The position numbers and the translations under genes were made by a program. The notes beneath the pieces were generated by a model. It was not told where the DNA came from. It saw only the letters and a list, made by a program, of their open reading frames with translations, and ran no database searches. Shown piece by piece: positions 29,788 through 37,489 of a stretch of DNA of 37,489 nt. The DNA is taken from positions 1 through 37,489 of the forward strand of contig CAMMXG010000014.1 in assembly GCA_946500895.1 (NCBI GenBank). The letters run 5' to 3'. The stretch comes from an uncultured Mycoplasma sp. (GTDB lineage Bacteria; Bacillota_I; Bacilli_A; RF39; UBA660). The first letter of the stretch is position 1, and the number at the start of each line of letters is the position of its first letter.

Positions 29788-30342
29788 ATGTTAGTTAGAT
29801 TAACAGAAGGTCAAACTGAAAAGATCCAAATTGATGAAGGTATTGTCGTATTAAATTTAGGTGAGGAAACCGAGAGAATTCTTGGGCCTACACGAGGTGG
29901 AGCCGAGTTTACAGCTACTCCAAGCATTCGTGATATTGAGTATGATGGAAGACTTGGAAAAACAAAAGGACTTCAAGTAAAAGATGGAGAAGATGTAACT
30001 TTAAAAATAATTACACTTTGTTGTTCTCAAGAAAATTTAGCTTTAGCAATTCCAAATGCTAAAGTTACCCAGGGAACTAATAAAATAGAACAAGGTGATT
30101 TTGGTTTAATTGCAGAATCTAATTATATTCCAAAAGTCAGTATTATTACTAAAATGTTAGATAATACTTATAAAATTTTAAATCTAAAAAATGCTATGCA
30201 TGAAGGAGCTTTTACTTTTAAAGCCGCTTCTAAAGCAGAAAATGAACATAATCTAGAGCTACTAGGGCATTATGATGCTTTAGATTTAGATGAAAAAATT
30301 TGGGATATTGAAGATTCAACAACTAATCCAATTGCTGTTTAA
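29788..30342 (+). CDS. Major tail protein
   Basis: A 184-residue tail tube subunit. It is predicted all-beta, with the opening VRLTEGQTEKIQIDEGIVVL, then GATEF-type segment GGAEFTATPSIRDIEYDG, GLQVKDGEDVTLKI and the end FKAASKAENEHNLELLGHYDALDLDE, as in short major tail proteins of Firmicutes siphophages. It is the last gene before an intrinsic terminator, as usual for the most abundant tail protein. Strong AAGGAGG ribosome site. Confidence 0.88.
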   Translation: MLVRLTEGQTEKIQIDEGIVVLNLGEETERILGPTRGGAEFTATPSIRDIEYDGRLGKTKGLQVKDGEDVTLKIITLCCSQENLALAIPNAKVTQGTNKIEQGDFGLIAESNYIPKVSIITKMLDNTYKILNLKNAMHEGAFTFKAASKAENEHNLELLGHYDALDLDEKIWDIEDSTTNPIAV

Positions 30343-30348
30343 TGCTAG

Positions 30349-30397
30349 AAGCTGGGGAAAATTAATTCCATTTTTCCTCAGCTTATTTTTTTTATTT
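30349..30397 (+). terminator. Terminator after the major tail gene
   Basis: AAGCTG, a wobble pair and GGAAAA pair with TTTTCC and CAGCTT, then ATTTTTTTTATTT. The strong stem would lower downstream tail-gene expression relative to head and tube genes. Confidence 0.88.
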
Positions 30398-30412
30398 AGG
30401 AGGGAGAAAAAA

Positions 30413-30733
30413 ATGAAAATAGATATAAAAAAAGTGAATACATTAACAACTGAAACAATTATGTTATTAAGTGCATGCATTGATAAAATGGATATTGCAG
30501 AAGAATTAAAAAATTTAGAAATCAATACTGGTGATTCAAACAAAGATAATGAAGAACTCGGTAAACAATTAATTATATTAATTATAACCAAAATGCATCG
30601 TGCAAAAGAAGAATTCTATGAATTAATTGCTAATTTTAAAAATATTACAGTAGAAGAAGCAAAAAAACTAAATATTATTCCAGTTGTACAAGAGATTTTA
30701 GGAATTGAAGGTACTGTAGATTTTTTATCTTAA
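30413..30733 (+). CDS. Tail assembly chaperone, short form (gpG-like)
   Basis: A 106-residue, largely helical protein located between major tail and tape measure, the conserved place for gpG-type chaperones that coat the tape measure before tail polymerisation. Start at ATG 30413 with AGGAGGGAG upstream; the open frame extends further 5' but across the terminator. The end ...GTVDFLS is just downstream of a slippery heptamer (30721-30727), through which a longer product is made. Confidence 0.88.
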   Translation: MKIDIKKVNTLTTETIMLLSACIDKMDIAEELKNLEINTGDSNKDNEELGKQLIILIITKMHRAKEEFYELIANFKNITVEEAKKLNIIPVVQEILGIEGTVDFLS

Positions 30734-31005
30734 ACGTAGGACTTGGAACAGCTGAAGTACTACGAATTTTATATAAACATTATGGTGGTTTATCTTTTTT
30801 CGATGGTAAACCTTTTTATTTGGTGCCAAAATGTTTAGAACATGCTGTAAAAAAAGAACAAGAAATACCTAATCTTATATTGGAATGTATTAATTTGATA
30901 ACTGGAAAATCTATTTCTTTGACTGATCATAAGCCTTATAAAAAAATGAGAAGTGAAAAAGAAATATTAGAAGATTATGGATTAGGAGGTGATTTTAATG
31001 GCTAG
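30413..31005 (+). CDS. Tail assembly chaperone, frameshifted form (gpGT-like)
   Basis: Predicted join of 30413-30727 and 30727-31005 by a -1 ribosomal slip on T-TTT-TTA (zero-frame codons GAT TTT TTA). The -1 frame is open from there to TAG at 31003-31005, giving 197 residues. The extension reads ILNVGLGTAEVLRILYKHYG..., and includes FYLVPKCLEHAVKKEQE and KMRSEKEILEDYGLGG. A stem begins 8 bases after the heptamer: CGTAG(G)ACTT with AAGT(A)CTACG (30735-30764). The G/GT arrangement is conserved among long-tailed phages. Confidence 0.85.
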
Positions 31006-32767
31006 TATTTTTAGTTTGTATGGTGAAATATTTGTTGATAATGAAAAAGCAAAAACAAGTATTGATGAGATAAACAAAAAAGGTGAAGAAACTGGGAAAA
31101 ATTTTGCATCTAAATTTGGTTCGATAGCTAAAACTGCAGTTGGGGTTGGTACCGCAGTTGCGGGAGTAGCTACAGGAATTGTAACTGGTTTATCTGCGAT
31201 GGCTACAAGTGTTGCAGATAGTGCTGGTTCTATCGATGATTCTGCGAAAAAGGTGGGAACATCTGCAGAAGAATATCAAAAATGGGCTTATGCGGCTAAG
31301 CTGGGCGGAATTGAAGTATCTAAATTAGATTCTTTGATGGTAAAACAACAAAAAGCATTTACTGATGCTAAAGAAGGAAGTGCAAGTTTAAGTGAAGCCT
31401 ATTCAAGATTAGGAATTGATATCAACAATATTGGTTCTAGTGGAGATGCCTTTAATGCAGTAATTGCAGCTCTTGCTGATATGGAAGATGTAACTACAAG
31501 AAATGCTATAGCAAATGATATATTTGGAAAATCTTATGCAGATTTAGCTCCACTTCTTGCTGAAGGAAGTGAAGGAATTAATGCCTGGAAACAAGAAGCC
31601 GAAGAATTAGGCTCTGTTTTAAGTAATGAGAGTGTAGAAGCTGGTGCAAATTTTGGTGATGTTGTAGATCGAGTTAAGACTGCCTTTGGTGGAATGTTTA
31701 ATCAAGTTGTTTCACAATTAATGCCAGTCCTTCAAGAATTTCTACAATTAATCCTTACTAATTTGCCAATGATCCAAAGCATTATATCAACTTTAGCCCC
31801 AATATTAATCAATTTACTTAGTTCAATTCTTCCACCATTTGTTCAATTAGCACAGTCTTTATTGCCAATGATCGTGCAATTAATTAATCAATTATTACCA
31901 TTTATTTCAACAATTATAGAAGCTATATTACCAGTTTTAATCGAATTAATTAATTTGATATTGCCTCCATTATTACAAATAATAGAAACAATTTTACCAA
32001 TATTAATTTCATTAATTGAACCATTACTACCATTATTACAACCTATCTTTGATTTACTAACTCCATTTATTGATTTACTTATGCAATTATTAACTCCATT
32101 GTTGGATTTAATCAATAAAATATTACCTCCATTGATAGAATTATTAAGTAAAATATTTTCATATGTTTTACCAGCATTACAAGATGCTTTTTCTGTAGTT
32201 TCAAGTGTTATTGGTAATGTTTTTGGTGGTGCTGTTGATTTAATAAAAAATCAAATTAGCTTAGTAATAGATAGTTTCAAAAATATTATTAATTTTATTA
32301 AAAATGTATTTACTGGTAACTGGAAAGGTGCTTGGGAAAATGTTAAAAATATATTTAAAAATATCGCTGAAGGATTAGGTAATATTTTTAAATCACCAAT
32401 TAACTTCATTATTGATGTGATTAATGGTTTTATCAAGGGATTAAATAAAATTAAAATTCCAGACTGGGTTCCTTTAGTTGGTGGAAAAGGAATTAATATA
32501 CCATTAATTAAAAAACTTCGTGTAGGATTAGATTATGTACCTTATGATAATATGCCAGCTTTGTTACACAAAGGTGAAGCAGTACTGGATGAGGAAGAAG
32601 CAAAAGAATATCGTGATCAAAAGAAAGATTCAACTAGTCCAGAAAATAATCAAGTTATTTACAATAATACAATAGTTGTAGAAAAATTAGAAGTAAGAGA
32701 AGAATCGGATATTGAAAGAATAGCCGAAGAATTATACTTTTTGCAAAAGAAAGAAGTAGGTGTCTAA
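30998..32767 (+). CDS. Tape measure protein
   Basis: This 589-residue protein sets tail length and is ejected with the DNA. The N-terminal part has the ASIFSLYGEIFVDNEKAKTSIDEI opening and a Gly/Ala hydrophobic stretch, then the GTSAEEYQKWAYAAKLGGI segment typical of tape measures. Residues about 240-395 are proline-punctuated hydrophobic repeats, and the C-terminus has GLDYVPYDNMPALLHKGEAVL. Start at ATG 30998 with AGGAGGTG upstream (GTG 30989 is inside that site). It is short for a tape measure, predicting a short tail. Confidence 0.95.
   Translation: MASIFSLYGEIFVDNEKAKTSIDEINKKGEETGKNFASKFGSIAKTAVGVGTAVAGVATGIVTGLSAMATSVADSAGSIDDSAKKVGTSAEEYQKWAYAAKLGGIEVSKLDSLMVKQQKAFTDAKEGSASLSEAYSRLGIDINNIGSSGDAFNAVIAALADMEDVTTRNAIANDIFGKSYADLAPLLAEGSEGINAWKQEAEELGSVLSNESVEAGANFGDVVDRVKTAFGGMFNQVVSQLMPVLQEFLQLILTNLPMIQSIISTLAPILINLLSSILPPFVQLAQSLLPMIVQLINQLLPFISTIIEAILPVLIELINLILPPLLQIIETILPILISLIEPLLPLLQPIFDLLTPFIDLLMQLLTPLLDLINKILPPLIELLSKIFSYVLPALQDAFSVVSSVIGNVFGGAVDLIKNQISLVIDSFKNIINFIKNVFTGNWKGAWENVKNIFKNIAEGLGNIFKSPINFIIDVINGFIKGLNKIKIPDWVPLVGGKGINIPLIKKLRVGLDYVPYDNMPALLHKGEAVLDEEEAKEYRDQKKDSTSPENNQVIYNNTIVVEKLEVREESDIERIAEELYFLQKKEVGV
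31710..32175 (+). repeat. Leu/Ile-Pro repeat region within the tape measure gene
   Basis: About fourteen imperfect units of the form (I/L)LPxxxxLI with a period near 11 residues (examples: ILPPFVQLAQS, LLPMIVQLINQ, LLPFISTIIEA, ILPVLIELINL, ILPPLLQIIET, LLTPLLDLINK). This hydrophobic repeat is a known feature of siphophage tape measure proteins. Confidence 0.8.
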
Positions 32768-32768
32768 T

Positions 32769-33452
32769 ATGAGTACATTACCTTATTTTACCTTTAATGG
32801 TGTTAAATCTAGTGATGTTGGTATAATTGTAAAAGAAATGCCTCCTGTTAGTAAATCTGAAAAAAATATAGAAAGTATTACTATTTCTGGTCGTAATGGT
32901 GATCTTCATATTGACGAAGGTACTTATAAATCAAAAAAATATAAAATAACTTGTGTTTTAACAGATATAACTAAAATTGATGTTTTAAAAAGAACATTTG
33001 ATGGAAGTGGTACCTTAGAATTATCTACTGAAAGTAATCGAGAGTATCAAGCAGTTATTAAAAATCAAATTGACTTTGAAAAATATCTAACTTACCTAAA
33101 AGAATTTGTATTACAATTTGAGTTATATCCTATTGCTTATAGTAAAACTAGTACAGAAGTTAGTTACACATCTAATACTACATTTGAAGTCGGTGGAACT
33201 TGTGATGTTTCCCCTAAAATCACAATAACAGGAATAGGTCAAATTACTTTAAACAATACTCAAATAGAAGTATTAGAATCTGGAATAACAATTGACTGTG
33301 ATTTAATGAATTGTACAAGCAATGGAATTAATAAAAATGATAAAGTTATTATTGCAGAAGATTTTCCTAAAATTGTTGTAGGAAATAATACTCTAGTACT
33401 AGGTACTGGAGTAGAATCAGTTACCTTATCTTATAAAGAGGGGTGGATTTAA
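32769..33452 (+). CDS. Distal tail protein (Dit)
   Basis: A 227-residue protein forming the hub between tail tube and baseplate. PYFTFNGVKSSDVGIIVKEMPP and ITISGRNGDLHIDEGTYK are the typical Dit N-terminal domain, followed by the FVLQFELYPIAYSK linker and a C-terminal galectin-like region with a PKITITG strand. Start set at ATG 32769 with AGTAGGTG upstream; GTG 32760 is within the site. The stop overlaps the next start (TAATG). Confidence 0.93.
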   Translation: MSTLPYFTFNGVKSSDVGIIVKEMPPVSKSEKNIESITISGRNGDLHIDEGTYKSKKYKITCVLTDITKIDVLKRTFDGSGTLELSTESNREYQAVIKNQIDFEKYLTYLKEFVLQFELYPIAYSKTSTEVSYTSNTTFEVGGTCDVSPKITITGIGQITLNNTQIEVLESGITIDCDLMNCTSNGINKNDKVIIAEDFPKIVVGNNTLVLGTGVESVTLSYKEGWI

Positions 33453-35662
33453 TGGTCTTAACTCTTTATGGTAAGTCAGAAACTAATTATGAAACTTTAG
33501 GAATTGGAGTTTTACGAGATTTTAAAGTAGATCCTACTATAACAGAAGTGTTAAATGGTTCTTATAATCTAGAATTCGAGTATGTTCGTACAGGTTGGTT
33601 AAGTGAGTATTTAGTTGAAGGAAATATAATTAAAGCAAATAACCAACCTTTTCGTATTTGGAATATTAAGAAAAATATAGATTCTTCAAGCATTACTGTA
33701 TTAGCAAAACATCTCTTTTTTGATTTAGAAAAGACAAATTTTGTTGAAGATGTTGCTCCAACAAATAAAACTGCTGATACAGCTCTTGCTTGGCTCTTAG
33801 ATCATACTAAAATCCCAAATGATTATGTTGTAACTGGGGACTGTACCAAGGTTGAAAGTTCTAGATATGTTAGAATGAATCCTATAGAAGCCATTTATAA
33901 TGCAGATAATGCAATTTTAAAAAAATATGGTGGAGAAATAGAAATTGATAATAAAAATATTACTGTTCATAATAAACGTGGAAAAGAATTGGGGTTAGAA
34001 ATTAGACAAAGTAAGAATCTTAATGGTGCAGATTATTCAGTAGATTTATCAACTGTGGCAACCAGAATAATGCCAATTGGTAGAGATGGATTATTACTTC
34101 CAGAAAAATATATTGATAGTCCTTTAATTAACAATTATTTTGCACCTTTTTTCTATAAATATGAAGTAGATGTAGGAGTAGATGAAGAAAATGGAGTAAC
34201 ATTAGAAGAATGTTATTCAAAAATGAGAGAAGAAGTCAATAATTTGTTTGAAACAGGAGTAGATCTTCCTCAAGTTTCAATAACTGTAGATTTTGTTGAG
34301 TTATCTAAAACAAAAGAATACGAAATTTATTCAAATTTAGAGTCAGCACATCTTGGAGATACAGTTAAAGTATTTATTCCTGGATTAAATATCAAATTGA
34401 CAACTAGAATAGTAAAAACTGTGTATAATTGTAGTAAAAAGCGAATTACAAAAATGGAATTAGGATCATTAAAACCTAATTTTGTATCTAGTCAAGTAGA
34501 TACAGAAAATGATATTAAAAATGCATTAGATAAAGATAATCCGACAAGTATATTACAAGAAGCTAAAGATAGTGCTACATCTCTTATTACTCATCCATTT
34601 AGCGGTCATATTTATATAAGTGAAGAAACTGGCGAAATGTATTTAATGGATACCACAGATGTTAATACAGCTCAAAGTATTTGGAAATTTGGTCTTGGTG
34701 GTATTGGCTATAGCTCTACAGGTATAAGTGGACCATATGGAATAGCAATGACTCAAGATGGAAGAATAGTAGCTGATTTTATTACTACAGGTACATTGTC
34801 AGCAAGTAGAGTAGAAGGATTTAATGCTTTAGAACAAAAAGTATCCAGTCTTGATAAAACCATGAGTGATAACTTTACTGCAATGAATCAAACAATATCT
34901 GACTTCATGTATAAAGTTCAAAGTGGTGGTGGTTCTAATTTACTTTCTAATTCAGTAGGTTATGCTGGAACTGAATCATGGCAAGTTAATGGAGAAGGCA
35001 CAGTTAGTACATTAACGTCTGTTGAGTTATTAGAAAATGGAGTTAGTGGTAGTGCATTTGTTTTAAATGGTGCAAAAATCATGCAAAAAGTTACTTTACA
35101 AGCGAATTCTGATAACAGATATACTTTTAGTTGTAAAATTAAGAAAAATAACACAGGAAGCGGTTATATTAAGATTTATAATGATTATGATGAATGGCAA
35201 TTAACCATAAGTGATCAAACTTTAAATTACGAGGAATATTCTGTTGTTTCTATGGCTCCTACACAGCCATTTTTGTATGTAGAAATTTATGCTGATGCTG
35301 GTACTGACACAATTGTTACTGATATAATGTTCAGTCTTGGAGAATTGGTCCAAACTTGGACGCAAGCAAATGGTGAAATATTAAATACAGATGTAATTAT
35401 TAATAATTCGGGTGTAATTGTTAAGTCATCTAATTATGAAATTGATGGTAAATATACTGTAATTAATCCTATAGAGTTTTCTGGTTATGCTAAAGTGAAT
35501 GGAGTACAAATTAAAGTCTTTACAATAAATGGCGATACAACTGTAGTAGAGCGATTAAGATCTAAAAAAAGCATAGCAATGACACCAATTAAAATTGTGC
35601 CAATAATCAATGGCGAAAATGATGGTTGGGCAATAGTTACAGATAGCGGGGTGAGTGATTAA
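33452..35662 (+). CDS. Tail-associated protein (Tal-like, minor structural)
   Basis: A 736-residue baseplate/tail-tip protein. The N-terminal ~330 residues (LTLYGKSETNYETLGIGVLRDF, FEYVRTGWLSEYLVEGNIIKAN, IEAIYNADNAILKKYGGEIEIDNKNITVHNKRG, STVATRIMPIGRDGLLLPEKYIDS) are the gp27-like hub of the prophage tail-endopeptidase family. The middle has a coiled coil (FNALEQKVSSLDKTMSDNF), then a beta-sandwich of carbohydrate-binding type (SNLLSNSVGYAGTESW). I see no cysteine-histidine peptidase or lysozyme motif. Start at ATG 33452 (the GTG at 33443 overlaps the ribosome site). Confidence 0.9.
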   Translation: MVLTLYGKSETNYETLGIGVLRDFKVDPTITEVLNGSYNLEFEYVRTGWLSEYLVEGNIIKANNQPFRIWNIKKNIDSSSITVLAKHLFFDLEKTNFVEDVAPTNKTADTALAWLLDHTKIPNDYVVTGDCTKVESSRYVRMNPIEAIYNADNAILKKYGGEIEIDNKNITVHNKRGKELGLEIRQSKNLNGADYSVDLSTVATRIMPIGRDGLLLPEKYIDSPLINNYFAPFFYKYEVDVGVDEENGVTLEECYSKMREEVNNLFETGVDLPQVSITVDFVELSKTKEYEIYSNLESAHLGDTVKVFIPGLNIKLTTRIVKTVYNCSKKRITKMELGSLKPNFVSSQVDTENDIKNALDKDNPTSILQEAKDSATSLITHPFSGHIYISEETGEMYLMDTTDVNTAQSIWKFGLGGIGYSSTGISGPYGIAMTQDGRIVADFITTGTLSASRVEGFNALEQKVSSLDKTMSDNFTAMNQTISDFMYKVQSGGGSNLLSNSVGYAGTESWQVNGEGTVSTLTSVELLENGVSGSAFVLNGAKIMQKVTLQANSDNRYTFSCKIKKNNTGSGYIKIYNDYDEWQLTISDQTLNYEEYSVVSMAPTQPFLYVEIYADAGTDTIVTDIMFSLGELVQTWTQANGEILNTDVIINNSGVIVKSSNYEIDGKYTVINPIEFSGYAKVNGVQIKVFTINGDTTVVERLRSKKSIAMTPIKIVPIINGENDGWAIVTDSGVSD

Positions 35663-37431
35663 TGGCTTTTATTACTTTAGCTCAAAATGTTGCTTTTGGT
35701 TCTGGACCAAATATGTATGTAACATTTTCATACGAAAAGGAACGTAATGGTTCAACAATGAGATATAGGACTAGAACAGTTATTTCATCTATGACTGGTA
35801 GTCATTATTTTGGTTACTATATTGCTCAAAAATTATCATTAAATGGTGTTCAAAAAGAAGACGAGCGATTAAAAGAGAATAGTCCGAGTCAATGGAGTAG
35901 TCCTATAACTTATACAAGTCCATGGTACGATGTTCCTAACAAAACAAGTGGCACAACTCCAGTAAAGTTTAATTTATATTCAAATAGTGGACGATCGGCT
36001 ACATATGAATATAATTTGGCAGTTGATCCTGCTTATACATCTATTACTGAATTTATAGTTTCAAAAATAAGCGGATATTCTGGTTTAACTTCTTTAAAGG
36101 TGTCTTGGAAAACATCAAATACTATTGATTATCTTTGGTACTCTAAAGACAATGGATCCAGTTGGACTGGTTTAGATGTTGCAGATGGAACAAGTGGTAG
36201 TTTTAATATATCTGGTCTTTCTCCTAATACAGGTTATAACTTTAAAATTCGTGTTAGAAGAAAAGATAGTCAGCTTACTACTGATAGTAGTACGTATTAT
36301 GCAGTTACTTATGATATTAATAGAATTACTAGTGAAAATCTAAATGTTAGTAATGGTAGTTCTCTTAATGTTAAAGCTAATAATCCAAGCGGTTCATCGT
36401 GTCAAATACGATTAGAAACTGTATATAATGGAGTAGCTACAAGTCGGTATGTAAAAAGTGGTACAAATGTAACTTTTTCAGAAACAGAAATTAATAGTTT
36501 GATGCAATATTTTCCAAACAATGCTACTTTTAATATTAATTTAGTTGCAGAAACTTTAAATAATAGTGTAGTTGGCTATAAATCGCCTAAAACAGGAAAA
36601 TATACAATTATTAATAGTAATCCTACATTTACAAATTTTAGTTATTTAGATTCTAACTCTGATATCGTATCTATCACCCAAGATAATCAAGTTATTGTTA
36701 AAAATCATTCTATATTAAGAATTGCTATTTCATCCTCAAATAAAATGACCTGCAAGAATGGTTCAACTCCAGTAAGATACGATATAACAATTGCGAATAG
36801 AAGCGGAAGTTTAAACTATTCAGAAAATGATACTTATATTGATTTATCAACAATAAATATTGCTGGGAATCAGTCTATAAATGTAACAGCAGTAGATTCT
36901 AGAGGGTTTAGAACTACTAAAACCATTAATATTAATGTAGTTGATTATGAGAATCCAATTTGTAATACAACTTTAGGAAGAGTAAATAACTTTGAAGAAA
37001 ATAGTAGTATATCTGTTATCGGTATTTACTCTACAATTAATAATAAGAATAGTATTTTAGAAGTTGCCTTTAGATATAAACTAAAAGCAGAAACGTGGGA
37101 TGATGTTAATTGGACAATTTTTGATGTTGTTCAGTCAAATGGTAGTTATGAAACAGAAGTTAAGAATTTAATATTAAATAATCAAGAATCTTTCGATTTT
37201 CAAGTAAGAATCAAGGATAAAATTAACACAAATGGAATAGTTTTTGATTATATTTTAGACGAAGGGATACCAATAGCCTTTTTTAATGCTTCAAAAAAGA
37301 ATGTTGGGATAGGCTGCATTAATGAACATGAAGAATATTCTCTTGAAGTAAAAGGAAACATATATCTAAATTCTGGAAATGCAGTTTTAGATTATGAGGT
37401 TATAGAAGAATGGGAGGATCAAAATGTTTAA
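35662..37431 (+). CDS. Tail fibre/minor structural protein (DUF859-like)
   Basis: A 589-residue, Ser/Asn/Thr-rich beta protein. The N-terminus (MAFITLAQNVAFGSG...) followed by YFGYYIAQKLSLNGV matches DUF859-type siphophage structural proteins. A fibronectin-like module (SSWTGLDVADGTSGSFNISGLSPNTGYNFKIRVRR, about 170-205) and Ig-like repeats follow. The C-terminal AFFNASKKNVGIGCINEHEEYSLEVKGNIYLNSG is the usual end of such fibres. It probably contacts the host surface. It overlaps the previous stop by one base. Confidence 0.88.
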   Translation: MAFITLAQNVAFGSGPNMYVTFSYEKERNGSTMRYRTRTVISSMTGSHYFGYYIAQKLSLNGVQKEDERLKENSPSQWSSPITYTSPWYDVPNKTSGTTPVKFNLYSNSGRSATYEYNLAVDPAYTSITEFIVSKISGYSGLTSLKVSWKTSNTIDYLWYSKDNGSSWTGLDVADGTSGSFNISGLSPNTGYNFKIRVRRKDSQLTTDSSTYYAVTYDINRITSENLNVSNGSSLNVKANNPSGSSCQIRLETVYNGVATSRYVKSGTNVTFSETEINSLMQYFPNNATFNINLVAETLNNSVVGYKSPKTGKYTIINSNPTFTNFSYLDSNSDIVSITQDNQVIVKNHSILRIAISSSNKMTCKNGSTPVRYDITIANRSGSLNYSENDTYIDLSTINIAGNQSINVTAVDSRGFRTTKTININVVDYENPICNTTLGRVNNFEENSSISVIGIYSTINNKNSILEVAFRYKLKAETWDDVNWTIFDVVQSNGSYETEVKNLILNNQESFDFQVRIKDKINTNGIVFDYILDEGIPIAFFNASKKNVGIGCINEHEEYSLEVKGNIYLNSGNAVLDYEVIEEWEDQNV

Positions 37432-37489
37432 AAAAATAAAAAAAATACTTGACCGATTAAGGTCAAGTAAAGTATGCTTATACATACAT
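37424..37489 (+). CDS. Start of a phage gene cut by the window end
   Basis: ATG 37424 with GGGAGGATC upstream opens a frame through the last base of the window (22 codons, MFKKIKKILDRLRSSKVCLYIH...). It is basic at the start. Too little is visible to assign it. Inside it CTTGACC/GGTCAAG (37448-37467) can form a hairpin. Confidence 0.5.
   Translation, partial: MFKKIKKILDRLRSSKVCLYIH

Noticed and set aside
30290-30412. N-terminal extension of the tail chaperone frame
   Set aside because: The extension runs through the end of the major tail gene and its terminator; AGGAGGGAG before ATG 30413 marks the true start.
31710-32175. Repetitive DNA as a possible separate repeat element
   Set aside because: The repetition is explained by the Leu/Ile-Pro repeats of the tape measure protein, a known property of that family.
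13371-37431. Mollicutes genetic code (TGA read as Trp)
   Set aside because: TGA ends several tightly packed phage genes (for example 16423-16425, 17582-17584, 29772-29774) directly before the next ribosome site or start, and Trp is encoded by TGG throughout.
1-37489. CRISPR array or tRNA/rRNA genes
   Set aside because: No regularly spaced repeats of CRISPR type and no tRNA-like cloverleaf or rRNA sequence were seen on either strand by eye.

Overview
The window comes from a low-GC (roughly 30 % by eye) Gram-positive bacterium, most likely a gut-type member of the Bacilli (RF39, Erysipelotrichales or a related lineage). The pointers are the coexistence of RNase Y and RNase J, Firmicutes-type promoters (TTGACA-17-TATAAT), strong AGGAGG ribosome sites, and genes separated by intrinsic terminators. 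TGA ends several genes, so the standard bacterial code applies and Mollicutes code 4 does not. Species cannot be fixed from the sequence alone.

Host chromosome, 1 to about 13.2 kb. rpsD (minus strand, with a structured leader) is followed by a compact locus between rpsD and recA that I read as an undescribed type I toxin-antitoxin module. It has a 30-residue hydrophobic peptide with its own promoter and terminator, and a convergent antisense RNA with a near-consensus promoter covering the toxin 3' UTR. The toxin 5' UTR is complementary to its own 3' UTR. Next come recA (with a LexA-like site), rny, and a two-gene non-homologous end-joining pair: Ku plus a stand-alone LigD-type ATP-dependent ligase. 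After these are rnj (RNase J), a small one-helix membrane protein with two palindromes at its promoter, trmL, a histidine-phosphatase relative that has lost its catalytic RHG motif, a zinc-ribbon protein, an unknown gene, prs, and three unknown minus-strand genes.

Prophage, about 13.2 kb to beyond the right end. The left end holds a minus-strand tyrosine integrase, a candidate three-hairpin small RNA, a zinc-ribbon membrane protein and a short HTH repressor. The divergent control region carries a consensus rightward promoter and three GTTCA-N7-TGAAC operators. The first rightward gene (Cro-like, DUF739 type) is frameshifted. The early region (15.9-22.4 kb) contains many small proteins, a DUF6291-like protein, an HD-domain protein, a phage SpoVG, a second compact tyrosine recombinase, a NUMOD4/HNH-like protein and a RinA/ArpU-like late regulator. 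No helicase, primase or RecT is recognisable.

Late region, 22.4 kb onward. Tandem 11-bp repeats, a strong promoter and an immediate terminator precede a HK97-type siphovirus packaging, head and tail operon: HNH nuclease, small and large terminase, portal, prohead protease, capsid, connector proteins, tail terminator, major tail protein, gpG/gpGT with a clear -1 frameshift site, tape measure, Dit, Tal and a DUF859-like fibre protein. Lysis genes and the right attachment site lie outside the window. The frameshifted cro-like gene and an in-frame stop in the small terminase suggest the prophage may be partly decayed, unless these are sequencing errors or recoding.
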